Below are positions 23,521 through 34,602 of a stretch of 48,032 nucleotides of DNA, one piece after another (within the stretch, counting starts at the first letter, position 1; the number at the start of each line of letters is the position of its first letter). Source of the DNA: Virgibacillus sp. 7505 (GTDB taxonomy: Bacteria > Bacillota > Bacilli > Bacillales > Amphibacillaceae). Position numbers and translations under genes: made by a program. The stretch spans positions 1 through 48,032 of the forward strand of contig NZ_NPBF01000023.1 of assembly GCF_002272135.1 (NCBI RefSeq), given 5' to 3'. Under the pieces are notes generated by a model. The model worked only from the letters and a program-made list of their open reading frames with translations, had not been told where the DNA came from and did no database searches.

Positions 23521-25037
23521 ACGCATTCCTTGAGGTATTTGAACAGCGAAGTGATTCCTTTTGGACAGCTTTAGGAGAGCATCTGCAAATATCAATCATT
23601 GCATTGCTTATCAGTATTGCGATTGCCGTACCGCTTGGTCTTTTGCTGAGCCGCTCCAAAAAGCTTGCTGAACCGATTATAGCAGTAGCAGCTGTCCTGC
23701 AGACAATTCCCAGTCTTGCAATATTGGCATTCTTGATTCCATTAATAGGTATTGGAACGAAGCCTGCCGTGGTAGCTCTAATCATATATGCGCTTCTTCC
23801 GATACTCCGAAATACATATACCGGTATAACAGAAGTTGACCCAGCTTTGAAAGAAGCAGCTACTGGTATGGGAATGAACAGTTTCCGACGATTGCGTAAA
23901 GTTGAGCTTCCGCTTGCGATGCCCATCATCATGGCAGGTATAAGGACTGCGATGGTCATGATTGTAGGGACTACTACTATTGCCGCTTTGATCGGGGCCG
24001 GCGGTCTGGGCGAACTGATTTTATTAGGGATTGACCGTGGCGGCGATGTAAACCTTATCCTTCTTGGTGCAATACCAGCAGCTTTGTTAGCGATATTGCT
24101 GGATTTGATTATCCGTATTTTCGAGCGGACAAGTCGGAAGTTTGGCTTCAAATCACTGGTTGTCTTGCTTCTCGTAGCTATAATCGGTGTTTTAACACCA
24201 TTTGTGGTGGCCAAAGATAACCAGCCTGATCTTGTAATTGGCGGGAAACTGAATGCAGAGCCTACGATTTTGATCAATATGTATAAGCTGCTTATCGAGG
24301 ACCAATCAGATTTGAATGTTGAATTAAAGCCGAATTTAGGGAAAACCGATTTCCTGTTTGAGGCATTGAAAAGCGGCAGTATTGATATATACCCGGAATT
24401 CAGCGGCACTGCACTAGTGACACTGGCTGGTGAACAAGCAGAAAGCAATGACGGTCAGGAAGTATACGAGCAGGCAAAGGATGCTATGCGTGAGAAGTTC
24501 GACATGGCATACTTGGAACCGATGGCGTACAATAATACGTATACACTTGCAGTGAAACGATCTTACGCAGAGGAGAACGACCTGCAGACGATTGCAGACC
24601 TTCGAAAAATGGATGATGAGATGACTGCCGGTTTCACATTGGAATTCAGCGATCGGGAAGATGGCTATTTAGGCATTCAGGAACTTTATGGTGTTGAGTT
24701 TGGTGAGCTGCGTACATTGGATCCCGGTATACGTCAACAGGCGATTGAAGCGGATGATGTAGATATTATCGACGCTTATTCGACAGACAGTTATATTAGA
24801 GATTTGGACCTTGTCACCCTGGACGACCCTGAAAATTTGTTTCCCCCATACCAAGGTGCTCCGCTGATGCGTCAGGAGACGCTGGATGAATACCCGGAGC
24901 TTGCTGACATATTGGGACAGCTTGCGGGTAAGATAACAGATGAGCAAATGACAGAGATGAATTACCAGGTCGATTTCGAAGGGAAGCAGCCAGAGGATGT
25001 TGCAAGAGAATTCCTTGAGCAGGAAGGTCTACTCTAA
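23517..25037 (+). CDS. OpuF-type permease fused to substrate-binding domain
   Basis: This 506-residue protein joins a transmembrane permease domain (residues 1-210, with the EAA-type loop KEAATGMGMNSFRRLRKVELPLAMPIIMAG) to a C-terminal periplasmic-type binding domain (about 235-506). The binding domain carries the OpuCC/OpuBC-like signature: L-V-I-G-G-K near its start, YPEFSGTALVTL, NNTYTLAV and IIDAYSTDS. Such permease-binding protein fusions define OpuF-like importers of glycine betaine and relatives. With the preceding ATPase it makes a complete two-gene importer. It replaces nothing in the B. subtilis yne order; it is inserted between plsY and yneT. Substrate specificity within betaines is open. 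Confidence 0.92.
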   Translation: MNAFLEVFEQRSDSFWTALGEHLQISIIALLISIAIAVPLGLLLSRSKKLAEPIIAVAAVLQTIPSLAILAFLIPLIGIGTKPAVVALIIYALLPILRNTYTGITEVDPALKEAATGMGMNSFRRLRKVELPLAMPIIMAGIRTAMVMIVGTTTIAALIGAGGLGELILLGIDRGGDVNLILLGAIPAALLAILLDLIIRIFERTSRKFGFKSLVVLLLVAIIGVLTPFVVAKDNQPDLVIGGKLNAEPTILINMYKLLIEDQSDLNVELKPNLGKTDFLFEALKSGSIDIYPEFSGTALVTLAGEQAESNDGQEVYEQAKDAMREKFDMAYLEPMAYNNTYTLAVKRSYAEENDLQTIADLRKMDDEMTAGFTLEFSDREDGYLGIQELYGVEFGELRTLDPGIRQQAIEADDVDIIDAYSTDSYIRDLDLVTLDDPENLFPPYQGAPLMRQETLDEYPELADILGQLAGKITDEQMTEMNYQVDFEGKQPEDVAREFLEQEGLL

Positions 25038-25054
25038 AGAAAGGGGCATGAATA

Positions 25055-25483
25055 ATGACGTTTCAGAATCCAGAGAATGAACAGATTCGTGACATATTAG
25101 TAAATGCAAAAACGATTGCGGTAGTGGGGCTGTCTGATTCCCCTGCTCGCACCTCCTATGGCGTGTCTCGGGCGATGCAGCAGGCTGGATATAAAATTAT
25201 CCCTGTCAATCCGCGCGTAACCGAAGTTCTTGGCGAGAAAGCCTATCCAAGCTTAGCTGATGTACCTGGTGAGATTGATATTATCAATGTCTTTCGCCGT
25301 TCTGAATTTCTGCCGGGTCTGGCAAGAGAAGCAAGCAAGACCAATGCTCGTATCTTCTGGACACAGCAAGGTGTTTATGATGAAGGAGCGGCCGCTTATT
25401 TAGAACAAGAGGGCTTTACGGTCTTGATGGATCTATGTATCAAAGTCGCCCATAGTGTGCTTGTCGGGCCTACCCGCAATTGA
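25055..25483 (+). CDS. yneT: YneT, CoA-binding domain protein
   Basis: This 142-residue protein is a stand-alone CoA-binding Rossmann domain (COG1832). It has the strand-turn TIAVVGLSDSPARTSYGVSRAMQQAGY near the N-terminus, followed by IIPVNPRVTEVLGEKAYPSLADVP and WTQQGVYDEGAAAYLEQEGF. It matches B. subtilis YneT in type and in its place just upstream of parE. Related domains bind CoA in succinyl-CoA synthetase, but no activity is known for these single-domain proteins. ATG 25055 has AAAGGGG upstream, 18 bases after the OpuF permease, so it could be read through from that operon. Confidence 0.93.
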   Translation: MTFQNPENEQIRDILVNAKTIAVVGLSDSPARTSYGVSRAMQQAGYKIIPVNPRVTEVLGEKAYPSLADVPGEIDIINVFRRSEFLPGLAREASKTNARIFWTQQGVYDEGAAAYLEQEGFTVLMDLCIKVAHSVLVGPTRN

Positions 25484-25487
25484 CTTT

Positions 25488-25517
25488 ACCCCATCTGCTC
25501 CCAGCAGATGGGGTTCT
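25488..25517 (+). terminator. yneT terminator
   Basis: ACCCCATCTGCT pairs perfectly with AGCAGATGGGGT around CC, followed by TCTTGT. It starts a few bases after the stop. Confidence 0.85.
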
Positions 25518-25569
25518 TGTATCATTAGCGTATACTAGAACGAATGAAGATTTAAAAGGAGGAATCAAC

Positions 25570-26994
25570 GTGGGTTTAGATGGTAAATTGGATAGTTCGT
25601 ATGCGGCACTGCCTGAAGCTTTCTACACACGGATGGAACCGAATCCGGTCAGTGAACCGCAGATGGTGAAATGGAACGAGAAGCTAGCAGCCCATCTTGG
25701 AATCGAACAGGAAGGTGTTCTAGAAGCCTTGGCAGGTAATGCTTTTCCGCAGGGAGCAATTCCGATCGCACAAGCATATGCTGGTCACCAATTCGGCAAT
25801 TTTACTATGCTTGGTGATGGACGGGCTATCCTTCTAGGTGAATGGCAGGACCAGAAGGGCAAGAAAGTGGATATCCAGCTGAAAGGTGCAGGACGCACGC
25901 CTTATTCAAGAGGCGGTGACGGTCGTGCAGCACTCGGCCCGATGCTTCGGGAGTATGTGATCAGTGAAGCGATGCATGGGCTTGGTATCCCTACAACACG
26001 AAGCTTGGCAGTCGTTGCTACAGGTGAACCTATCTACCGGGAAACCGAGTTGCCTGGTGCAGTACTTACCAGGATCGCAGCAAGTCATATTCGTGTGGGG
26101 ACGTTCGAATATGCGAGAAGATTTTGTTCAGAGCTTGAGCTGAAGGCTTTGGCTGATTACAGCATACAGCGTCATTATCGAGAGCTTGCAGATCAGCCTG
26201 ATAAGTATGTGCGATTTTTCCAAGCGGTGGTGGAGCGCCAGGCTGCACTGCTTGCTAAATGGGTAAGTGTCGGTTTCATCCACGGTGTGATGAATACAGA
26301 CAATATGACGATCAGCGGGGAAACGATTGATTATGGGCCGTGTGCCTTCCTCGATACGTATGAACCTATGACTGTATACAGCTCCATTGACCTTCAAGGG
26401 CGTTATGCATACGCTAATCAGCCGCCAATTGCTGCGTGGAACTTAGCTCGTTTTGCAGAAGCACTGCTTCCTCTTTTCGATGAAGTTCCAGAGAAAGCTG
26501 TGAAGAAAGCCGAAGGTATTTTGCGTGAGTACCCGCGTATGTACAGAAAGTCCTGGCTTGACATTATGTATCAGAAGATTGGTATAGAGGATGTGAAAGA
26601 TGGCGATGAAGCTTTAGTGGAGGATTTGCTAAAAGTAATGGAGCAAGCAGAAATGGATTACACGAATACATTTCGCGCATTAACAACTGGGGACACAGCT
26701 TCATTGGAACAAGCAGAAGGCTTCCAATCGTGGAATGAACGCTGGGAGGCTCGCCTGGCTTCGGAAGGAATCGAAGCTGCCCGTGAGAAAATGCGACAGT
26801 CTAATCCGAGTGTGATTCCCCGCAATCACTTGGTGGAGGAAGCATTGGAAGCTGCAGGAAGCGGCGACTATACGCTGTTCAATCGTCTTTGTGATATCGT
26901 CTCTGATCCTTACAGCGATGCACCAATCGATCCAAAATATACGGAAGATCCTCCAGAACCTGAAGAACCATTTCAGACTTTTTGCGGAACATGA
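25570..26994 (+). CDS. selO: Protein adenylyltransferase SelO (YdiU/UPF0061)
   Basis: This 474-residue pseudokinase-fold protein transfers AMP from ATP to Ser/Thr/Tyr residues of proteins, a reaction linked to redox stress in other organisms. Diagnostic blocks are AYAGHQFGNFTMLGDGRAILLGE, the nucleotide-binding GRTPYSRGGDGRAALGPMLREYVISEAMH, and the active-site GVMNTDNMT with Asp244 and Asp254 in DYGP. The C-terminus FQTFCGT carries the family's terminal cysteine. I start at GTG 25570, 7 bases after AAAAGGAGG; the open frame from 25480 overlaps yneT. It is inserted between yneT and parE relative to B. subtilis and is flanked by a terminator upstream. Confidence 0.94.
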   Translation: MGLDGKLDSSYAALPEAFYTRMEPNPVSEPQMVKWNEKLAAHLGIEQEGVLEALAGNAFPQGAIPIAQAYAGHQFGNFTMLGDGRAILLGEWQDQKGKKVDIQLKGAGRTPYSRGGDGRAALGPMLREYVISEAMHGLGIPTTRSLAVVATGEPIYRETELPGAVLTRIAASHIRVGTFEYARRFCSELELKALADYSIQRHYRELADQPDKYVRFFQAVVERQAALLAKWVSVGFIHGVMNTDNMTISGETIDYGPCAFLDTYEPMTVYSSIDLQGRYAYANQPPIAAWNLARFAEALLPLFDEVPEKAVKKAEGILREYPRMYRKSWLDIMYQKIGIEDVKDGDEALVEDLLKVMEQAEMDYTNTFRALTTGDTASLEQAEGFQSWNERWEARLASEGIEAAREKMRQSNPSVIPRNHLVEEALEAAGSGDYTLFNRLCDIVSDPYSDAPIDPKYTEDPPEPEEPFQTFCGT

Positions 26995-27319
26995 TATTCT
27001 GCCTGCCTCCTGGCAGGTATACATATATAGGAAGTTAAGATAAAGGGATGACATATCGAATAACGTGTTAGCAGCATACAGATAATGATATTTCACTTAG
27101 CTTACCGCCATTATTTCTCAAAATCATACCGAAAATAAAACGAAGAGCTATTTTTCGTAAGTTTTGCAAGAAATCATGCAAAATGGCTGAAAATGAAGCG
27201 AAAATCGCCTCTAGCAGACGAGGAATTACGTGAAATCCCAAAAAGTGGATTGATTGACCGGCATTATTCTGCTACTTTTAATTAGGCATACACTGGACTC
27301 TGCTAGGCATGGGAGCTAG
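26995..27319. other. Intergenic region between selO and parE
   Basis: A weak hairpin (CCTGCC-TCCT-GGCAGG, about 27005-27020) follows selO without a T-run. The rest is A/T-rich with no ORF that has a ribosome site. The parE promoter elements begin at 27320. Confidence 0.5.
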
Positions 27320-27348
27320 TTTACACAAACATATGTTTGCGTTATGAT
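27320..27348 (+). promoter_or_regulatory. parE-parC promoter
   Basis: TTTACA (27320-27325) and TATGAT (27343-27348) are separated by exactly 17 bases. The spacer is almost filled by the palindrome at 27326-27339. Confidence 0.7.
27326..27339. promoter_or_regulatory. LexA-like palindrome in the parE promoter
   Basis: CAAACATATGTTTG is a perfect 14-bp palindrome. It equals the ideal Bacillus LexA site (CGAACATATGTTCG) except for one symmetric substitution, G to A, in each half. Its placement between -35 and -10 mirrors the SOS operon promoter at 4479-4506. Confidence 0.6.
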
Positions 27349-27358
27349 AAACATAACG
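27340..27358. promoter_or_regulatory. Second dyad at the parE promoter
   Basis: CGTTATG-ATAAA-CATAACG is a perfect 7-bp inverted repeat that covers the -10 and the likely start of transcription. The binding factor is unknown. Confidence 0.4.
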
Positions 27359-27380
27359 TACTGTCTTTTTCCAGCGATAA

Positions 27381-29390
<2,010 letters not shown>

Positions 29391-29402
29391 GGGGGATTTC
29401 TT

Positions 29403-31844
29403 TTGGAAAACTATTTGGATCTGCCATTGGAGGAAGTCATCGGAGACCGATTCGGCAGATACAGTAAATATATCATTCAAGACCGCGCGCTGCCGGATGC
29501 CAGAGATGGATTGAAGCCGGTGCAGCGCCGGATTTTATACGCAATGTTCGATGAGCGGAATACGCATGATAAACCATTTCGGAAGGCTGCCAAGACCGTC
29601 GGTGCGGTAATCGGTAACTTCCATCCACACGGAGACACTTCGGTTTATGAAGCAATGGTTCGACTCAGTCAAACTTGGAAAGTCCGTAATGTACTAATTG
29701 AGATGCATGGGAATAACGGAAGTGTAGATGGCGATCCGCCAGCTGCGATGCGTTATACAGAAACTAGGCTATCAAGCATCGCTTCGGAATTGCTGCGGGA
29801 CATTGATAAAAATACTGTTGAATTTGTTCCGAACTTTGACGATACGAACGCGGAACCAACTGTTCTTCCGGCTAAATTTCCTAACCTGCTCGTCAATGGA
29901 TCGACTGGGATCTCTGCTGGGTATGCGACAGAAATACCGCCGCATCACCTTGGCGAGGTAATCGATGCTGTTATTATGCGCATGGATAAACCGAATGCAA
30001 CGGTTGAAGAATTGATGACTGTCATGAAAGGTCCGGATTTCCCAACAGGCGGTATCATCCAGGGAGTAGACGGAATCAAGAAAGCGTACGAAACAGGTAA
30101 AGGCAAGATCATCGTTCGCGGAAGAACAAGCATTGAGGATCTCAAAGGCGGCAAACAGCAGATTGTCATCGATGAAATTCCTTATGAGGTGAATAAAGCG
30201 AATCTCGTCAAACGAATGGACGAACTGCGTCTGGACCGTAAAGTCGAGGGTGTCGCAGAGGTGCGTGACGAAACAGACCGTACCGGTATGCGAATTGTAG
30301 TCGAACTCAAAAAAGAAGCAGATGCCCAAGGTATCTTGCATTATCTATATAAAAATACCGATTTGCAGATTTCTTATAACTTCAATATGGTGGCAATCAA
30401 GGATAGAACGCCGCAGCTGTTAGGTTTAGCGAGTTTGCTTGATGCCTATATCGGCCACCAGAAAGAAGTTGTCACGCGACAATCTGCTTATACACTGCAG
30501 AAAGCGAAAGACCGGAAGCATATCGTTGAAGGATTGATAAAGGCTATTTCCATTCTTGACGAATTGATTGCTACCATTCGTGCATCCAAGGACAAAGCTG
30601 ATGCAAAGCAGCGGATCGAGGAAGCTTACGGCTTTACAGAGGCACAAGCAGAAGCGATAGTGAACTTACAGTTATATCGCTTGACGAACACGGACATAAC
30701 AGCTCTGCAGCGAGAAGCACAGGAGCTGGATGAGCAGATCCAAAAGCTCGAGGATATTTTAAAGAACGAAAAGACATTGCTCAAAGTGATCAAACAGGAT
30801 CTTCGTACGATCAAAAAAACCTATCATACCGATCGACGCTCACAAATTGAGGATGAAATCGAAGAATTGAAGATTAATCTGGAGGTAATGGTTGCATCAG
30901 AGGATGTTTTGGTCACTGTTACACATGATGGCTATATCAAACGGACAAGCCTTCGCTCCTATCAGGCTTCCAACGGTGAGGATTTGGCGATCAAGGAAGA
31001 AGATCATCTGATCGGCATGCAGGAAATCAATACTACTGATAAACTGCTCGTCTTCACAAATAAAGGGAAGTTCAGTTTCATGCCGGTGCATGAGCTGCCG
31101 GATATCCGCTGGAAGGATCAAGGGCAGCATCTAGCTAATATCGTGAGCATGGACAAGGATGAAAAAGTGATTGCCAGCATTCCAGTGCGTGATTTCAAGC
31201 AAGGCGGCTATCTTGTTTTCTTCACAAAAAACGGTTCAGTCAAACGAAGTGAGCTCCAGCTTTATGAAGCGACTCGAGCTAATAAATCGCTGACTGCCAT
31301 TAATTTGAAAGCTGGTGATGAGGTTTGTCACGTGTCTCTGACTGATGGAAGCAAGCAGCTGTTCATGGCCACAAATTCTGGATATGGTTTATGGTTTACC
31401 GAAGAAGAAGTAAGCCCGATCGGAATACGTGCAGCAGGCGTGAAAGGCATGCAGCTGAAAGAAGGCGAGTATATTGTCGGTGCCCAGGCATTCGAACTGA
31501 AGCATTCGCCAAGTGTTGTTGTCATCACGCATAGAGGTTCGGCAAAACGGATGAAACTGAAGGAATTCGAACCATCCGGCCGAGCAAAACGCGGTGTTGT
31601 GATGCTCCGTGAGCTGAAAAAGAACCCGCATCGGATTGTCGGTTTTTATGTATTGGAGCAGAACGCCATAATTCATATGGAAACGAAGGATAAGCAGGAT
31701 CACGTTCTTGAGCCAATGAATTTGAATGCAAATGACCGGTATAGTAATGGATCTTATGTTTTAGATGCTGACAAGCATGGAGAGGTTATCGCCACATATC
31801 CGGAAGCAGTATACGATATTGCGTTTCCGCAAGATAAAGCTTAA
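29403..31844 (+). CDS. parC: DNA topoisomerase IV subunit A
   Basis: This 813-residue cleavage-rejoining subunit of topoisomerase IV has the catalytic Tyr118 in [10 protein letters not shown]. The quinolone-resistance region around [17 protein letters not shown] is of the wild-type kind: Ser (HGDTS) and Glu (YEAM) are present. The C-terminal part (about 490-800) is the beta-pinwheel DNA-wrapping domain, with repeats such as G-x-x-K-R and the GRAKRGV block. I start at TTG 29403, 7 bases after AAGGGGG. It follows parE as in all Bacilli and ends at a strong terminator. Confidence 0.97.
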   Translation: MENYLDLPLEEVIGDRFGRYSKYIIQDRALPDARDGLKPVQRRILYAMFDERNTHDKPFRKAAKTVGAVIGNFHPHGDTSVYEAMVRLSQTWKVRNVLIEMHGNNGSVDGDPPAAMRYTETRLSSIASELLRDIDKNTVEFVPNFDDTNAEPTVLPAKFPNLLVNGSTGISAGYATEIPPHHLGEVIDAVIMRMDKPNATVEELMTVMKGPDFPTGGIIQGVDGIKKAYETGKGKIIVRGRTSIEDLKGGKQQIVIDEIPYEVNKANLVKRMDELRLDRKVEGVAEVRDETDRTGMRIVVELKKEADAQGILHYLYKNTDLQISYNFNMVAIKDRTPQLLGLASLLDAYIGHQKEVVTRQSAYTLQKAKDRKHIVEGLIKAISILDELIATIRASKDKADAKQRIEEAYGFTEAQAEAIVNLQLYRLTNTDITALQREAQELDEQIQKLEDILKNEKTLLKVIKQDLRTIKKTYHTDRRSQIEDEIEELKINLEVMVASEDVLVTVTHDGYIKRTSLRSYQASNGEDLAIKEEDHLIGMQEINTTDKLLVFTNKGKFSFMPVHELPDIRWKDQGQHLANIVSMDKDEKVIASIPVRDFKQGGYLVFFTKNGSVKRSELQLYEATRANKSLTAINLKAGDEVCHVSLTDGSKQLFMATNSGYGLWFTEEEVSPIGIRAAGVKGMQLKEGEYIVGAQAFELKHSPSVVVITHRGSAKRMKLKEFEPSGRAKRGVVMLRELKKNPHRIVGFYVLEQNAIIHMETKDKQDHVLEPMNLNANDRYSNGSYVLDADKHGEVIATYPEAVYDIAFPQDKA

Positions 31845-31870
31845 ATGAACGATAATACTATTATGTAAAC

Positions 31871-31902
31871 TAGAGAGGCTGATAGCCTCTCTTTTTCTTT
31901 TT
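31871..31902 (+). terminator. parEC terminator
   Basis: AGAGAGGCT pairs with AGCCTCTCT around GAT, followed by TTTTCTTTTTT. Confidence 0.92.
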
Positions 31903-31938
31903 TAACTGCACATGACAGTCTTTGAAAGGATAGAATAA

Positions 31939-31969
31939 TTGACAGCCGACGCAATTTACATGGTATAGT
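31939..31969 (+). promoter_or_regulatory. Probable promoter of the flavin reductase gene
   Basis: TTGACA (31939-31944) and an extended -10 TGGTATAGT (31961-31969) lie 19 bases apart, about 35 bases before the start codon. The wide spacing lowers confidence. Confidence 0.45.
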
Positions 31970-32001
31970 TTTACGTATAGCAAAATGAACGGGGGAGCAG
32001 A

Positions 32002-32466
32002 ATGGATAATCGAACGTTTAGAGATGCAATGGGGAAATTCGCAACTGGTATTACAATTGTTACGACTGAGGTTGCTGGGGAGATAAAAGGGATGACAGTG
32101 AACGCCTTTATGTCCGTATCACTGGAACCAAAGCTTATTGCCGTATCAATCGATAAAAAAGCGTCCTTATATGATATTTTGCAAACAAATCCTACATTCG
32201 GAGTTAGTGTCCTGAAAGAGGAACAAAAGGATGTCAGCATGGTATTTGCCAAGCAGAAAGAGCAGGAGAATCCTGTGCCGATCACAAAGCTGAGGGAGGT
32301 TCCAGTTGTTGATGGTGCTCTTGTCAATTTAGCGTGTAAAGTCGTGGATAAAGTGATCGCTGGTGATCATGTTATCCTGATAGGAGAAGTGGAAGACTTG
32401 GTGCTGCGTGATGGTGATCCTATTCTGTACTTTGGTGGCAGTTACCGAGAAATCAAAGTGACATAA
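32002..32466 (+). CDS. Flavin reductase-like FMN-binding protein
   Basis: This 154-residue protein has the split-barrel flavin reductase fold. FRDAMGKFATGITIVTT at the N-terminus, GMTVNAFMSVSLEPKLIAVSI and the closing HVILIGEVEDL...PILYFGGSYR are family signatures (HpaC/NADH:FMN reductase group). These enzymes use NAD(P)H to supply reduced flavin to a partner monooxygenase. No monooxygenase is encoded nearby, so the partner is unknown. ATG 32002 follows GGGGGAG. It has its own probable promoter and is only 18 bases before the response regulator gene, so read-through into the two-component system is possible. Confidence 0.9.
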   Translation: MDNRTFRDAMGKFATGITIVTTEVAGEIKGMTVNAFMSVSLEPKLIAVSIDKKASLYDILQTNPTFGVSVLKEEQKDVSMVFAKQKEQENPVPITKLREVPVVDGALVNLACKVVDKVIAGDHVILIGEVEDLVLRDGDPILYFGGSYREIKVT

Positions 32467-32484
32467 GGAAAGGAAGCAGGGCCT

Positions 32485-33180
32485 ATGGAGCAGACGACAA
32501 TCCTTGTAGTGGAAGATGAAAAGAATATGGCAAGGCTGCTGCAGCTTGAGCTGGAGCATGAGGGCTTTGCTGTTGATGTAAAATACGACGGTTTGGATGC
32601 ATTAGAAGCATTCTATGCCAATTCCTATCAATTCATCCTGCTTGATGTGATGCTGCCGTCATTGAGCGGGATGGAATTGCTTCGCCGCATCCGTAAGCAG
32701 GATGCGCAAGTTCCTGTCATGCTGCTGACAGCAAGGGACGCCGTACCTGATAAGGTAAGCGGTTTTGATCTAGGTGCAACAGACTATATGACGAAGCCAT
32801 TTGAAATCGAAGAATTATTGGCTCGGATACGTGCCCATCTTCGCCATACTGTGACAGCTGCACCAGTACAAGATCCGGTGCTGCAGGTTGGGGATTTAAC
32901 ACTTGATGAAAAGACAAGAACCGTCATCCGCGGTAAAAATGAAGTTGAGCTGACACCGCGGGAATATGATTTATTATTGTTCCTCATGAAGCATGAAAAA
33001 CAGGTGCTGACACGCGATCAGCTACTTGAAAGAGTCTGGGGCTTCCAATATTCCGGTGACACAAATGTGGTCGATGTGTATATCCGGTATCTGCGGAAAA
33101 AAATTGATACAGGTGAGAAACGCAAGCTGATTAAGACAGTACGAGGTGTCGGATATACGATCAAGGATGAAGAGAAGTGA
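32485..33180 (+). CDS. OmpR-family response regulator (YkoG-like)
   Basis: This 231-residue regulator has a receiver domain (Asp11 and Asp12 region VVEDEKN, phosphoacceptor Asp54 in LLDVMLP, Lys in YMTKPFE) and a C-terminal winged helix (about 130-228; ELTPREYDLLLFLMKHEKQVLTRDQLLERVWGF, DVYIRYLRKKI, RGVGY). Its stop overlaps the start of the histidine kinase (GTGA), so the two are translationally coupled. The trio regulator-kinase-PepSY protein has the same composition as B. subtilis ykoG-ykoH-ykoI; that parallel is from memory. The inducing signal is unknown. Confidence 0.93.
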   Translation: MEQTTILVVEDEKNMARLLQLELEHEGFAVDVKYDGLDALEAFYANSYQFILLDVMLPSLSGMELLRRIRKQDAQVPVMLLTARDAVPDKVSGFDLGATDYMTKPFEIEELLARIRAHLRHTVTAAPVQDPVLQVGDLTLDEKTRTVIRGKNEVELTPREYDLLLFLMKHEKQVLTRDQLLERVWGFQYSGDTNVVDVYIRYLRKKIDTGEKRKLIKTVRGVGYTIKDEEK

Positions 33181-34514
33181 AGCTGCGGACAAGGATCCAA
33201 TTATACATAACTGTTACACTGGTGATCCTGTTGCTGATCGTAAATATGTCCATCTACTTCCTGTTCCGGCAAGTCAGTTTGCATAATAGTGTTGATCGAT
33301 TGCATGAACAAGGGCGTGCCTTGGCAGAGACTGCTGCCACTGTCGACTGGAAGGATACATCACGTACCAGTTTGTTTCAAGCAGATTTGCCAGCAGAAGG
33401 GATGGTACGTTTCATTGGTACCGATGGACAAAGTGAGGGTGTGATAACGAGAGCGGAAAAGTATCGTGAGCTGCCCTTTTCGTACACATCACAGGAAAAG
33501 GATCAAACGTATTATCGTAATGGCAGCTGGTATGCAGAGGTGTCGATTCCTGTTATCCGGGATAATGGTATTTATACTATGCAAGTTGCTGAGGAGCTGG
33601 TCAGTCTCCAGCAGACGCTCCAGGTGCTCAAATATTGTCTCACGATAGCTGGATTGATCATTTTGATTCCATCCATACTTGGAGGAAGGCTGCTGGGAAG
33701 CTTTTTGCTACGGCCAATCCTGGCTTTGACATCGACTATGCAGGCCATCCGCAAGAGCGGAAAATGGAAGCGTATGGAAACCGGAAGCAGAAGTCATGAT
33801 GAATTGCACGCTTTGAGTGAGACATTTAATGAAATGGTTGACCAGCTCGAAGAAAACTTCACAAAGCAGCAGCAATTCGTATCTGATGCTTCGCATGAAT
33901 TGAAGACTCCGATCAGCATCATTAAAAGCTATAGTAAGCTGCTGGATCGCTGGGGTGCCGACGACCCTGCTGTCCAGCAGGAGGCAGTGCAAGCAATTCA
34001 TGGTGAGACAGAACGGATGCAGGCTTTAGTCGACCAGCTGCTGATCTTAGCAAAAGATGATCCAGAATTGCTGCAAAAAGAACCGGTCGATCTTGGCAGT
34101 ATAGCAGAAACCTGTGCCGTAGCTATGCAAACAGCTTACCAAAGAGAAATCATTGTCCGCTCAGAGACCGATGTAATGGTCTCGGCAGATAGTAATATGC
34201 TGAAGCAGGTTGTCTATATATTGTTAAGCAATAGCATCAAATACAGTGACGAGCATATTGAGATAGCTATCAAAGCGGATCATAAGGAAGCCATCCTGCG
34301 TGTCACCGACTACGGAGAAGGGCTCGATGAGAAAGATCAGCGGCGTATATTCGATCGATTCTACCGAGTGGATAAAGCACGCACCCGTGAAAAAGGTGGC
34401 AGCGGTCTTGGTTTGGCCATTGCTAAACAGCTCGTAGAACTGCATGACGGAAAGATCGAAGTGACTAGCGTCCTGGGTGAAGGCTCTACGTTCACAGTAC
34501 GTCTGCCAGTGTAA
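33177..34514 (+). CDS. Sensor histidine kinase (YkoH-like)
   Basis: This 445-residue membrane kinase has two spans (about residues 8-30 and 151-175) enclosing an extracellular sensor of about 120 residues, then HAMP (about 176-230), HisKA with His240 in SDASHELKTPISIIKSYSKLL, and HATPase (VYILLSNSIKYS, DYGEGLDEKD, GGSGLGLAI). It begins at GTG 33177 overlapping the regulator stop. The sensor has no recognisable small-molecule domain. Its neighbours make it part of a YkoGHI-like system, in which the PepSY protein may report the envelope state. The 89-base gap to the PepSY gene could hold a promoter recognised by the regulator. Confidence 0.93.
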   Translation: MKLRTRIQLYITVTLVILLLIVNMSIYFLFRQVSLHNSVDRLHEQGRALAETAATVDWKDTSRTSLFQADLPAEGMVRFIGTDGQSEGVITRAEKYRELPFSYTSQEKDQTYYRNGSWYAEVSIPVIRDNGIYTMQVAEELVSLQQTLQVLKYCLTIAGLIILIPSILGGRLLGSFLLRPILALTSTMQAIRKSGKWKRMETGSRSHDELHALSETFNEMVDQLEENFTKQQQFVSDASHELKTPISIIKSYSKLLDRWGADDPAVQQEAVQAIHGETERMQALVDQLLILAKDDPELLQKEPVDLGSIAETCAVAMQTAYQREIIVRSETDVMVSADSNMLKQVVYILLSNSIKYSDEHIEIAIKADHKEAILRVTDYGEGLDEKDQRRIFDRFYRVDKARTREKGGSGLGLAIAKQLVELHDGKIEVTSVLGEGSTFTVRLPV

Positions 34515-34602
34515 TTTCTCATCAAATTCTAATAAAGTACTCACCTTTCTTTTAATGGGGAAGCTATATACTGGCTATAGATCATAGCTGGAGGCGATAG
34601 AA

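Noticed and set aside
23495-24448. 317-codon open frame on the minus strand
   Set aside because: It is antisense to the OpuF permease domain; its Ile/Ala/Pro-rich composition is that expected from the complement of membrane codons.
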